This document shows positions 11,516 to 23,454 of a stretch of DNA of 64,000 nucleotides, piece by piece (positions within the stretch are counted from its first letter, which is position 1; each line of letters begins with the position of its first letter). The position numbers were made by a program, and so were the translations under genes. The notes beneath the pieces are model-generated. The model had not been told where the DNA came from. It did no database searches and was given only the letters and a program-made list of their open reading frames with translations. The stretch comes from Asterella californica (Eukaryota; Streptophyta; Marchantiopsida; Marchantiales; Aytoniaceae): the NCBI GenBank assembly GCA_036924285.1, contig JAYKYS010000012.1, forward strand, positions 5,394,001 through 5,458,000, given 5' to 3'.

Positions 11516-14500
11516 ACACCCATGTACACTGGAGAAGTATAACTCTGTGGTTTATTCCATACATTATGAAGATAACGTTTGAGCATCTCGATTTTAAATG
11601 ACTCCAATTGACGGATCTCTCGGATACGTAAACTCTTCAAAATGTTCAACAAATACTGGAAAAGAAGATACAATTCGTTCACAGACATAGCCTTTATGTG
11701 TAGCGGAAGGAAGTCTCTGCTGCGGGTGCCTTTCAGGATGTAAGATGCTCCCGAAGCGGAAGTCGAGGACAGCGTTAAACATCTTGGAAGGCATCCGCCG
11801 CAGAGCCTTCTACGACATCAAACCTCCTTGAGTTGAGTTTTAAGAGTAGGCGTTAAGAGAATGTCATTTCCAAGTACGTCGTAAGATCTTTCACTCATCA
11901 AGGAATCGTGAAGAACTCTCTGTATAGTATTACTGCTTTTCAGGATTTATTGTCTTTTCTGGAAATTAAGTAAATACAATTTACTCTACAAAATATAAAA
12001 TCAAGAATGTTTTACGTTGGAAGTAGTGCTCACTTTGCACTGCATTCATAGTTCTAGTGCTCTCTTCACGACCCCCATCCAAGTATAAGCAACACCTAGA
12101 GCAACAGTCGTAGTGACACTGTCACAAAGAGTGAAAGCTGTTCCTTATTGACTTCTCCATGTTTTGAAGCACTTAAAAAGGTTTGAACTTGAAGATACTG
12201 TATGTCATGGAAAATATAATCTATAACAGAAAAAATTATTGATAGTTTTTCTCTTCAGTCGGAAATGTTTCAATCAAAAGAAAAAAGATTATTGAGAAAA
12301 TACCTATACAACTAATCGCTCCCTTCTGTGCTTCTCTTCTTCCCGATGCTTGCATCGAGGGGAGTTGGGATGTTTGTTTTACCTTCAGTAAGCTTCGAGT
12401 CATTTAACAAAGAGTTGCAAACTGGTTTTGGTCACCAGATCTGCGTAGAACCAAAGACATGACTTGTGCCCTCGTAGGAGCACAAAAAACCAGAGAAACT
12501 TGAGATCCTTCTGTTACATGCTTTTGCTCTACGGCATGATCTTAGTGCGTGGTCCCATTAGCCACTTTAACTCGCTTAAACCAAGAGCTCGAAACAAGAG
12601 AAAAAATGAGCAGATGCACCCATGTTTTCCGAAGTCCTAGTTATATGACGTGTTTCGTGCCAATACTGTAGTGATAAAAATGTGCTCTCTGGTATACAAC
12701 TAAAATAATCTTTTCAAAGTGCAAGGTAAGTGAGGAACGATAATCGTGGTATTACTATGGTGTAACGCGAAATACGCACCCTGTAGGAGTGTTATCATAT
12801 CGTCCGTGGCTTCGTACTTAAACTTTTGAAAGTAGGTGGTATTAAACTCGCAGTGATATCGTGTACATCCTCTTATATACGATCTATCTATCGGAATGTT
12901 AAATACTTTATGACATAATTTACAGTGAATTACATTTCATTCTCCTTACGAGAATGATTCATAAATTATCTTCAAGTTCTGCGATCAATTATATTACTTT
13001 CGAGTGACTAAATAAATTCACTCCACCCGGCTGTCAGTTGATACCTAGATCATATATCATCATAAATACAGTTTAGAAAATATAATAATTACAGATATAA
13101 TTACAAATATTGCTAAAAACATCTAGAGAGAGAGAGATAATAATGGTCGTTCCAAGGTGATACAGGTACTGAAACATAATAATCTAACAAACCGTTACTA
13201 CCGTACTTTGAGAATCCATGACGTACAGAGTCTACAGACAGCACCATAAAAACAGTAAGCCTCCTTCTTTCAACACACTAACAGTAGAAACATCATTTCA
13301 GAGAACTCCATGGCCAAAATATGATCGAGAAGTTAACTCATTTTGTCGCATGTATTATAAATAACCATAAATTTTACTCACAGTGATATATCGGCGGGGG
13401 TAGCAAACGTTAAAGGGTAGGTGGATTGAACACTTGCACTGAAGCACAGGTGGCAAATACTGGACTGAGAGCAAACAACAAATCAGTATACTGTACTGTG
13501 GAATCGGTTGGAATGACTTGTCTCTCCTGGATGAACGGTGATCATACTGGCCTGAGCAGCTTCGTGCCTTAAATTTACCAACAGGCACTAAGACAGAACT
13601 TCTGGACGAAGGTCACGAGGACGTTTTTGGAATGAGTTTCCTGGCTCCGGTGGAATCGCGTAGCTTTATTTCTCTGACAGGATGTATATCCACTTGGAAA
13701 GGGAGCAGGCGGATCTCAGCAAGAACATTCGATGAGGACATGTTTCATATGCCGAAGCGTTCACAACCCTTAACTTCAGAGTCAACAACTCTGCAGGAAG
13801 AAGAACACACAGTTCGGGCTTCGATATCTCGATTGAACACTTCTCGGGAAAAGAAATGAGCATATCTTGTCGTGGAGCAACAAAAGAACGAAAAAGATGG
13901 CGGCTGCGTCCAACATCCACGCTGTTCTGAAGACTACTTTCCACAGAGTATTCCAGTCATGCTTTGGGATACCAGTTGGCGTGGGGCCTCACACGATGAT
14001 ACTTCCGCTTGTTATAGACTGCAACCCAGTGCTTCTGGTCAGAGAAATGCAGCGAACCATGAAGGTGAATGGTGATATCACCATCGTGGTTGTTGTTGTA
14101 GTGTCTCAGAATGTGCAGCTCTTCTGATTTCCACCCATCTTCGGACAGATTATGAGTAAGCAGGATTATGTCTTCGGTTGTGAACCTCCTTCAACTCCAA
14201 CTTCTCATCGGGATAAAGATGTAGTTCATCGAAACTATCTTTCGCTGAGCGTTTGTCGTACAAGCGTAAACTGGAGTCAATCATCTTTGGCTCGAGCTCC
14301 AACCTCCAGTTCAGACGGTAAGTTATGCTGCAAATTCGCGTCATATTCGGTTCATTTCGTGCCTGACTCATTGTTTCGCTTTCAGCTGTCATCTGCAATC
14401 AAGTAAGGTATCAGAATGATTTACGGTCGCAGCTCACTTATGTGCAACGTATATCTTCGTTGCCTGTTCCAGGTTCAACGCAGGAGTTGAGATCAAGTTC

Positions 14501-14822
14501 ATCCGATGGAAAGCATACGATTGCCTGCCGGATGAGTCACCTGATATTTCTATCAGTCTAGCATGAGTGCATTCAATTTGTAGGAAGGTAATGAACTGCC
14601 ATGTACGTCGTGCACACCTTCTTGACTCTTATGTAATCTGCCTGTAAGTTCCTCTACTTGGAAGTCACAGTCCCCGTACACGCAGTATTTAGCTCGTAAA
14701 GGCAAGGCTCCGGTCAGTTTGCTGTCAAACAGGCTTCGGGTTCTATGAAAGTACATTTGCTGTTCAGTTATACTGAAGACTTGAGACGAAATTCTCCAGG
14801 TGACTGATCGATCTTCGCAACA

Positions 14823-17800
14823 ATGAGGCGCGAACTGATCTTGGTGGCGCTTCTGGTTCATGGATTCCTGTTGGGCTCAGTTCTGGGTGATGGCGGTAAG
14901 TCCTGCATTTCTCTTCTTCCATCAATTAGGTCAGCCTTCTAGTTAGTAGTTTAGCTTCAAGCGTCAGGACTCAGGTGATAATAATGAACGGCTGAAGTTT
15001 TACAGAAGAGATTAAAACATAAAAGACTACACGCTGCTGCAGAACAACTTGGAATACAAGAGGAAGTAAACTACACGTCCCTAGACGGAGATAAAATAGT
15101 AGAAATGAGAACTTTAAACTTTAACTTTAAACTAAATTGGGCACAACGTGATACTTCCTGTAAATCTCGGTTCGCAGTGAAATTCTGTCTTAAGATATGC
15201 GTTCGGTGTGATTTGATACGTGCAGTTAGGAGATAGGGTTCAAGCACCAAATTATCGAATGAGTGCTTTGCTGATATGTTTGGTCAGGACCGAGTAATCT
15301 TTACGTATTGATAAGTTCTCACCTTCTGTCGTACCAGTAAGCTGTCTAGCTACTATCATCTAGTAAAGTTCCGAGAGTAAAAGCCAAGGCCATGAGCTCC
15401 ATAGTCTTAAGGTACTGATCAAGACGATTCTTCTGGATACACCCCAGGATGTCCACTACTGTTCCAGAACTACACGGGCCCGCAATTACTCTATCCCTGC
15501 AGACCTGATATCGATTCTTCAGCATGTTGCATCACTGCTTTCGATTCCTACACCCAGGCTCTGGCTTATCACACCAATACCACTACTGGGCAACCACTCT
15601 TTCTAACTCAAACAGCACAATCGGCGTGTGCCGACGTGATGGAGGCAACCGGAACAATTGATGAGCATTGCTCATTTCGAACTTCACGTCTTACGGCATA
15701 TAGTAGTCCATGTGTATTCGGACACGACAGTGAACTACGTGCAGCATTCCAGTCCATTAATACGACGCGTTTGGACGACCTGGCGAACACGTGTGCAAAC
15801 GTAGAAGACCCTCAAGGCTGTTCGCTCTGTAGACAGTCGTTCTTCTTCAACAGGAATGTCCTCGCACATTACCTGGATGACAGTGACACAAACTGTGGGT
15901 TGGCTCTTCTGGTTTCTCTGGCAAGTCACAATATCACAGAGAGCGAGTGGCTTGGGCGATTCTACTGGTGTGTTGAGGACCACTTCGCAGCTGGTAGGTC
16001 CCCATCCTGACGCCCGCCCCCCACTACCTTCACTCAAGCTCATGTAGCAGTCCAAAGGTCGATAACTATCAAATTTGAATGTAATTTATTTTATTCAGTG
16101 TTATAAAACTGTTCAGTTTCGGTCCGTTAGGAGGACAAACATGCTACTTTAATTAAAGCGGAGTTCAGCTTTTAACTATAGTTAGACCTCTCTATTAGTC
16201 AGTAGAGAGGTCTAACTGAGAAGTCCCATCATCTTTGTACTTGGCTTTAGACAGTTCTACCGATCGAAAAGCTTGCTAACTCTTCTGCCTCATGCACGTG
16301 GTGGCTGCCGGATACAACACAAACTCCAGTTCCTTTTGTTCCAGGTTAGTCTCTGATCAGTTACAGTCAGTCTGTCAACTTTCTACTCTTCTAAACCGAA
16401 TTTCTTATAGAATGTAGAAAAGACTGAAGTTGTCACGCTGCCACTTCTGCAATGAATCTACATAATCTATTCGTTAGTCTGGATGAATGATCAGGGCGAT
16501 GATGAACGTGATTGCGAACGATAATGTTTCTATGCTCAATGCCAATAAGCATAAACTTCTGGATCCAACATTGCAACTGTGATGTTTAGTACTGGGCTTT
16601 GCCATCATGACAGTGAAGACGAGCGATCTGCGGACGATGTTACTGGGAACATTTCTTGGCATCGTAGTCATACTGGGACTTGCTGTGCTGTTGATCCATC
16701 TCCGAAAAAAGTATGTCGCAAAGTTAAACGACAAGGGGTCAGAAGGTAACCTGCCTTTGCCTTGTCCCCTCCCTATTTCCCAGAATTTGATGCACTGCCT
16801 CCTCATCTCATTTCACGGATTCAAGGGTTGGAGGTCCGCCAAACCCGATTTCTAAATTCTGTTCACAGACTCGTTTGACAGTTGTTTAGCATGGAAGTCC
16901 AGAAAATCTCGGCATGTCAAGATATTAGTAAGCCAGATGATTGCGTGCTAAGCAAATTATGGCCAAGAGGAAGAAGGCTTACATGGAAGCGACATGTATA
17001 TGAAACATGTGTCCCTCATCAATTAAGCTCCCAACGGAAAATCAGTATCAAGTGATAATTTCAGGTATCCACAGACTTTACCTAATGATTACCATTTCCA
17101 TCCATGTATGGATGCATTTGCAGGTTGTGAAGAGTCTCAGGATGATTTAAACGAGTACTATGCTCAGAAATTAGGTTATGATGGGCCGCTTGTTAGTCAA
17201 GGAAGTTTGTATACGTTCTCAGCGAAAGAACTCATGAAGGCTACCGACAACTTCAGCATAAAATATTTCATAGGCGAAGGTAGTGCGGGCAAAGTCTTCA
17301 AGGGTGCTCTTCCCAGCGGTCAGTTGGTGGCGATCAAGCACATCATGAACGAAAAGAAATTGGACACGTTCTACAAGGAAGTTGAGAATCTCTCAAAAGT
17401 CCGTCACACCAACCTCGTGACCTTGCTTGGCTACTGTCAAACACCCAACGAGCACCTCCTAGTTTATGAGTACTGCTCAAAGGGAAACCTTTGGCATTAT
17501 CTTTTCGGTAAGCTGCCCCAGAGGAACACCAAGAATCAGTCGTGTCTCAGTCTAAGTTCAGAGTTTTCCAGGTGAAAGATGAGTAGCTAGTCAATAAGTA
17601 AAACTAGTCATAAGATGAACGGGTCACTTATCTTTTAATTCTAACGTCGACGTCTTGAGCAGGGAACGGGCCAGCCCTTACTTGGGAGCAAAGAATTAAT
17701 ATAGCAGTGGGCAGCGCTCGAGGGATATGGTATCTGCACCTATACCCTGGTGGATATATTGTCCACAGGGACATCAAGGTATGCCCAGAGGCATTCACAT

Positions 17801-18865
17801 ATCAAGCTAGTATCTTTGATACATTCAGGAAAACACTCTCAGCTTTTAATGTAACGAAATTGGTAATCCTACATGTTTTCATGTGCAGCCAACCAATATC
17901 CTGCTGACTGAGCACATGGAGGCCAAGGTCTCTGACTTTGGTTTGTCAAGATTTATCGCGATGGAGGAATCTCGGGTCTTTACAGAGGTCAAAGGCACTG
18001 CAGGCTACCTGGATCCGGAATATATGTCAGAAGGAACTCTGACGTTTGCAAGCGATGTTTATAGCTTCGGTATCGTAATCTTGGAGCTGATTTCTGGCAG
18101 ACGCCCAATTGAGCTCAGTCTCAACCTCACGAAACGGCTTCCTCTTGTGAAACAGGTATTTCCAGTCCTCATATCTGCACTTCTTACTAACTACAAACGG
18201 CTCAAACAGTTTACCAGTCAGTTTCCTTCAGTTTTTAGAATCAGAAAGAACTGCTATTTCAGCCGAGACGCAACTTTGAATAGTCTGTTACAGTTACGCG
18301 ATACCCTGATCATGCAGGCAAACCTGGTTCTCGAAGGAGGAGAAGATCTGTCGCAGTTAATCGATCCTAAACTCGAGGGCTGCTACCCGGAGACGGCGTT
18401 TAGGAGAATGACTGAGATAGCGGTCCAATGTACCTCGGAGCGCGCGGAATATCGACCTCCTATGAGTGAAGTGCTCCAAACTCTTGAAGAAGCGTGGCGT
18501 CTTGCTAGACTGGAGTCTCCGCCACAGCGGTCGCTTCCAAGAACACCTACAGCAGCTTCAGGATCCTGGTCACCGTTGTCTATGGTATGTTAACCAACCC
18601 TGGACCCTCCCGTCTCAAGGCAATCATTCGTTTATACAGAGCCCTGTAGAAACTGCGTGCATGTGAAGTGAAAGTGTAACTAAACACATTCAAGGTAACA
18701 CGACACAAACATGCTGTGACTATCCCTGTCCTGAAACTCCTGTTGTTTGTGATTCAGAGCACACCCTTGGAATTCGGAGAAGCTTGGGAGTCTAGGACCT
18801 TCGACGTTTGGGAGTCAAGAACCTTCGATGCCCATTCAACAACGCCTGACAAACAAGGAAGATGA
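14823..18865 (+). CDS. SPARK-type receptor-like kinase
   Basis: Nine coding exons: 14823-14895, 15448-15993, 16255-16344, 16614-16745, 17124-17507, 17663-17778, 17889-18155, 18318-18584, 18758-18865. All introns are GT-AG and phases agree, giving 660 residues. A signal peptide (residues 1-22, MRRELILVALLVHGFLLGSV) precedes a cysteine-rich ectodomain (about 26-205) whose CPLLF start, CC pair and spaced cysteines fit the SPARK domain. A Ser/Pro linker leads to a membrane helix (about 245-266, rich in LGIVVILGLAVLL) with a basic stop-transfer KK. The kinase follows: G-x-G-x-x-G at 331-336, Lys352, HRD 443-445, DFG from Asp463, then a DPE in place of APE. Every catalytic residue is present, so it should be active. 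SPARK kinases act at the plasma membrane, and some are linked to symbiosis; the ligand is unknown. Exon joins are my inference; the 5' end before the ATG was not resolved. Confidence 0.88.
16180..16217. repeat. Perfect 15-bp hairpin in a receptor-kinase intron
   Basis: Arms AGTTAGACCTCTCTA at 16180-16194 and its exact complement at 16203-16217 surround an 8-base loop. It lies in the second intron (15994-16254). It may be a small foldback insertion or an RNA structure in the pre-mRNA. Confidence 0.65.
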
Positions 18866-18902
18866 AACTGAAGATCATTTGTCCATTTTCTGAAGTATAT
18901 GT

Positions 18903-19115
18903 TCAGGCAGTTCTTGTACAGGTTCCTCCTATAAACACGAAGCAGAATTTCCTTCCATCACAAGCAGAGTGACAACGATCCTGACAGTCACCCAGTGAGA
19001 CATGTTCGGCGGTCACAATGTGAATGCGGAACAACACGCCAGATTTATCTGAGTGAGGCAAACTCCAAAGGCAAAGCGCAAAGCACAGTCCGATGCTCCG
19101 AGACATGTCCAGCAC
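18903..19115 (-). CDS. Possible small secreted cysteine-rich peptide (weak)
   Basis: A 70-residue open frame lies opposite the region just downstream of the receptor-kinase stop. An inner Met (residue 4) opens a signal-like segment, MSRSIGLCFALCLWSLPHS. The C-terminal half has cysteines spaced C-x3-C-x3-C-x5-C-x7-C (DCQDRCHSAC onward). I recognise no family. It may be a chance frame in the kinase 3' untranslated region; it has no introns and no visible promoter evidence. Confidence 0.2.
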   Translation of the reverse strand: MLDMSRSIGLCFALCLWSLPHSDKSGVLFRIHIVTAEHVSLGDCQDRCHSACDGRKFCFVFIGGTCTRTA

Positions 19116-19689
19116 GCACAGGTTCAGATTATGTCAGATTTACCGGATCACATGCACTGCAGAAAGTTATGCGCGCAGCAATTGTGCCAATTTTTAACCA
19201 CCCTGCACTAGTACTTGCTTGTGATCCCCCCAGCTCTCCCGAAACTGTCTACTTACCACAGCAGTTGAATCCGAAAACGATCGAAAATAATACCACCTGC
19301 ATCAGATATATACACCTGTCGTGTGAGTGGATCGGAAATACTGATGCTACATCTCCGTGAAGGGGAGTACTGTGCTCGGGAACTCGGCGGGGGTAGGAGC
19401 TGCGAGACTGAGATCTGGGCGGAGTTTCTGAATCGGGAGTAGTGTAACGAGTGTCGACGGAAACCTCTCCTGTCTCTCCAACCATGGTTTCAAAGGCAAG
19501 ATGAACCCTCTGCAAAATGGATACCACGCTCCGTGTTCACTTAGCTACAGTAGAATTCACTCCTCTACGAACCATGCAGTGATTTCACATATTAGCAAAC
19601 TAATGCACTCTTAATTAACTGTTAAGTGTGACGGAGAGCTGCCCGGGAACTTCAGTACGCGCTAATCTGGGTAGGCATGAGAGAAATTA

Positions 19690-20070
19690 GAGCAGAAGAT
19701 GTGAAATCTGTTTATTAATACGTGGGAGAATAATTTGATATCATCTCATGATGGCATGGTGGTGATAACTCGAGTGTAGGAAGGACAGGTCTTTACCCGG
19801 AATGAGAGAAATTCGGACAAAAGATGTTATCATTTTGGACAAAAGATGTGAATGTCGAGTCGATCTGTTTATTCATGCGCGAGAGAATAATTTGACATCA
19901 TCTCATGGTGACGTGATGGTGATAACTTGAGGTGTAAGAAGGACAGATCTTTACCTGGAATGAGAGAAATTTAGACGGAAGATATGAAAGTCGAGCTGAT
20001 CTGTTTATTCATGCGGAGGAGAATAATTTGACATCAGCGTGTGGTGACATAGTGGTGATAACTCGAGTGT
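19690..20070. repeat. Tandem repeat with 136- and 157-bp spacings
   Basis: GAGAATAATTTGA recurs at 19726, 19883 and 20019, each time followed by a CATCTCATG-like block, GTGATAACT and AGGAAGGACAG. The first spacing is longer because about 21 bases around GGACAAAAGATG are duplicated. The third unit runs directly into the hairpin array at 20094. Confidence 0.75.
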
Positions 20071-20093
20071 AGGAAGGAAGGTCTTGGTTCAAT

Positions 20094-20800
20094 CCTCGTG
20101 AAGTTCATTTTGACACTGCAGCCTGCGTCAAAATGAACTTCGTGAGGTCTTAGGATCTTTATCGTAAAAAAAAAGCTCTTTTTTCTATGTTTAGAAAATA
20201 GTGGGCAGCTCTTCTCGCGTCGCGGAGTTCAAAATAAACTTCGAGAGGTTTTCAAGTCTCTGCCTTAGAAAAAAAAAAGCTCCCCTTTTTGTGTTTAGGA
20301 AATAGTGGTCTCTTCTCTATGTTTAAGAAATAGTGGGTAGTTCTCCTCGCGTCGCGAAGTTCAAAATAAACTTCGCAAGGTCTTAGGGTCCTTGCCTTAG
20401 AAAGAAAAAGCTCTCCTTTTTGTGTTTAAGAAATAGTGGGCAGCTCTCCTGGTACTTCGCAAGCAGCTTTCCACGAGGTCTTAGGGTCCTTGACTTAGAA
20501 AGAAAAAGCTCTCCTTTCTGTGTTTAGGAAATAGTGGACAGCTCTCTTGACACTTCGCAAGCAGCTTTTCGTCACACGCTTCACAATTAATTAAGGGTGC
20601 ATTGATTTGTGAAAGTTAATTAAAGATGCATTGCTTTATGTGTTTAGGAAATAGTCGGCAGCTCTCCTCACGAAGTTCATTTTGACGTTGCGACTTGCGT
20701 CAAAATGAACTTCGTGAGGTCTTAGGGTCCTTGTCTTAGAAAAACAAAGCTCTCCTTTCTGTATTTAGGAAATAATGGACAGCTCTTCTGGCATTTCGCG
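20094..20800. repeat. Tandem array with recurrent long hairpins
   Basis: Units are built from TCTTAGGGTCCTTG, an A-rich tract, CTCTCCTTTCTGTGTTTAGGAAATAGTGG and CAGCTCTCCT. Several units carry an inverted repeat on GAAGTTCATTTTGAC. The first is at 20100-20114/20127-20141 (15 perfect bases). The last is at 20666-20686/20699-20719 (21 perfect bases, CCTCACGAAGTTCATTTTGAC). Shorter, decayed versions lie near 20216-20250 and 20350-20382. No coding potential is seen. This could be a satellite-like array or a source of small RNA. Confidence 0.75.
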
Positions 20801-20885
20801 AGCAGCTTTTCATCACACGCTTAGCAGTTAATTAAGGGTGCATTGATTTGCGAAACTGTGACATTACTGCAAGGTTCTCTCCGTT

Positions 20886-21002
20886 GAAGCGTACGTGTAT
20901 TTATGCTTACTCCTCTGTTAACTCCTCCTACGCAAGAACACGTGGAAGCGTACGTGTCTTTATGCTTACTCCTCTGTTACTCCTCTTGCGCAAGAACACG
21001 TG
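20886..21002. repeat. 59-bp tandem duplication
   Basis: Two copies, 20886-20944 and 20945-21002, both begin GAAGCGTACGTGT and end GCAAGAACACGTG. They differ by a few bases and a 1-base length difference. Confidence 0.85.
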
Positions 21003-22000
21003 AAGAGCCTGCAACAGGAAAAGAATCAAGACAAAGGAATACTCCAAGTGTTTTTCAATATTGTTCTTTTATAATCACATGATATAGGAAGTTGTTGTGT
21101 GAGCATGTTTATCAATTGATGTCTATCTGAAATTATCTGTATGAATTAGAATTAAGTTTGAATTGAGTACCTACATACTTATCATAAGATTGTAGCTTTT
21201 AATTCTTCCCAGTATGATATTCATGAGTTAAAAAGTCTACATATAGTTCGAAGTCTTTTGCTCGAATCCTGAACCTACACAACAGCTATATGCCAGATGG
21301 CACGCGAGGTAATATTTCCCGCCTTGTAAGCGGTACCACGTGAGCAATGAAGACCAATCAAATATGATACGCATGCTGGATCAACATCCGGGAACTTTGC
21401 TGCTTTCTGTTTTGAGAATACACGTAAGTGTTTTATGGGAATAACATAAAGTGGAAAGAAAATAAAGATTTATCTTGTAAATATTAAATGATAACCGTAC
21501 TTAGAATTATGAGATGGTCCAAACATAATCTATATAAAGCAAGAGTACGACAAACGCACCAAACTATTAAATGCAATAAATTACTAACAAACACACATTA
21601 CTTTAAAACCAGAGTTCGACTACAATTGCTCCGGGTGACCCAGAATATCTTATTTTGTGAATTTATTTTAAAAAACTGAAATATATAATCGTTATATATA
21701 AAATAATTTTGGTGACTATGTTTTCATTCTAACTTGGAAATTTTTTTATGAAGAATCAACTTAAAGCTATCTACCAGCTTTACCAGCTTTGTATAAACTA
21801 TTGAGCATTGACAGAAAAATGTTAAGATGAAGATTTAGAGGTTTTCTGGAGAAAAAATGAAAATTTGGACTCAAAATACATTAGGAAAAAATATATTAGC
21901 TTTGCTGCTTTTATACTCAAACTCGACGTTTAGACCCAGGTATAATGTATTACTTAACTTTTCTGAACGGACAAGAATATAAATTTATAATTTGTAATAA

Positions 22001-22049
22001 ATTTGCATATTCACCTCTCCATCAAAAGTTGGAAGAGGTGAATGCAAAT
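22001..22049. repeat. Foldback hairpin (type alpha) with neighbouring type beta remnant
   Basis: ATTTGCATATTCACCTCTCC pairs with GGAAGAGGTGAATGCAAAT, with a 2-base bulge, around a short loop. A degraded type beta hairpin (TATTACTTAACTTTTCTGAACGG, 21949-21971) lies about 30 bases upstream. The same pairing of alpha and beta hairpins recurs elsewhere in the window. Confidence 0.6.
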
Positions 22050-22816
22050 GCGTCTAGTCGAATGTGGCTAGGGAAGAGGACAAACGGGGTATCAGGGAAA
22101 AAGTACAGAAAGTGGAGTGATTCTCGGGTGAGATCTACCGAATGAGCAATTTAGAAATATTCTCTGATATTTCTGTTCCATAGAGTGTTTCAATGTTTTT
22201 ATTTTGGTTAGAGAAATATATATATATAATAATGAAATTTTAGATAAAATTAAAATTAAAATTATTTTGTAAATATTAAATATTACTGAAACCACGTCTG
22301 AATCCAGACAAAACCCATTATGCGGGCAAAGTGCACTTCTGGAAAAGGAAGGGAAAACGACAACCGGAAATCAAGTTGGGAAAAATTCGAGAAGAGGATT
22401 CGTTCCAGTCTACATGGATGGAGCTGTTGATTAAAAGTATTTTCATCCCGTCTGACTCTTTGGCAACTTCTGAAAATGCAAACAACGTGAAGAACGAACG
22501 AATGAGGCTAATCTCGAGAAAGCCTTATTCTTTTCCAGAAATAACTCGAATCTCATGGCTTTAGACTCAGCCGAGATATAGTGGACTCCGTCGCTTCTGT
22601 ATACAATACAAACTGTATATAGTGCACTGGAAACAGACTGCGCCTAGTGATGAGATAACGCGAGTTCGAATCTCTGTTCAAACAACATCATAGAAATCAT
22701 AGAAAAATGATTATGAGCAGGTAGAGATAATTTAAATGAAAAATATATTTAACTTGTATCTTGCTCGGAGGAGTGTCTTTGAATTTACTTAAACTGAAGT
22801 ATTTAGTGAGGTGTCC

Positions 22817-23014
22817 TTGAGAATTCATGCACTACTAGAAGTCCCAAGAGATCTCACATTAGTTGCTTCTGAAAATAATCTCTAGAATAAAAACATGCAC
22901 ACTGAAATACATGGATTGAGAATTCATGCACTACTAGAAGTCCCAAGAGATCTAACATTAGTTGCTTCTGAAAATAATCTCTAGAATAAAAACATGCACA
23001 CTGAAATACATGAA
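22817..23014. repeat. 99-bp tandem duplication, nearly identical copies
   Basis: Copies start TGAGAATTCATGCAC at 22818 and 22917, exactly 99 bases apart. Over the unit I see about one substitution (CTCACATT versus CTAACATT), so the duplication is young or homogenised. Confidence 0.9.
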
Positions 23015-23158
23015 AGAAACTCAGTGGTAGTGATTAATACAGGCTTAGTAAACTTTGGTTTCGGTTAACCCATAAGCAAAAAGTGACAGCACATGCTTCT
23101 GAAACAATAAGACTATGGCCTGCTCTCAAAGAAACATTAATTTATGGTGGTATTAGTT

Positions 23159-23209
23159 TATTACGTAACCCTTCTGAACGGAAGAGTTAGGTAATAAATA
23201 TGCATGCTT
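23159..23209. repeat. Foldback hairpin (type beta)
   Basis: TTATTACGTAACCCTTC and GAAGAGTTAGGTAATAAA face each other around CTGAACG; the arms have one or two mismatches. ATGCATGC follows directly. A type alpha hairpin lies about 200 bases downstream. Confidence 0.55.
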
Positions 23210-23403
23210 CAGAATATACCCGCTACCCAAACTATTTCAGACATCTCTATTGTGATGCACTATCCCTTGCTATAGTACCCGTAAGACTGTAATTCTGTGA
23301 ACGACATTCTTCCGGTCTTTCTCCCATTGCGATGATTCAGAAACGACATTACGTGTAGCGGAAATCTCTGGGGATATGCGCATGCGATTTTCTAGGCAAG
23401 CAT

Positions 23404-23454
23404 ATTAATTTAATTCTCCCTCTTCCAAGTTCGGAAGAGGAGAATTAAATTAAT
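23404..23454. repeat. Foldback hairpin (type alpha)
   Basis: Arms ATTAATTTAATTCTCC-TCTTCC (23404-23426) and GGAAGAGGAGAATTAAATTAAT (23433-23454) pair over 22 bases with one bulged C. The flanks GCAT and ATGCAT extend the symmetry. Confidence 0.65.

Larger units (their letters stand above)
9264..14822. other. Intergenic DNA between the retroelement and the receptor kinase
   Basis: I find no supportable gene. Short open frames at 9738-9947, 10399-10764, 11594-11794 and 13632-14127 lack recognisable motifs. The region holds repeat copies near 9745 and 11224, a long perfect hairpin at 11464-11515, and AT-rich spacer. The last 1-1.5 kb presumably includes the promoter and 5' untranslated region of the receptor kinase, but I cannot mark a start site. 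Confidence 0.5.

Noticed and set aside
11594..11794. 66-residue minus-strand frame with a protein-like look
   Set aside because: I could not extend it to exons on either side and recognised no family.
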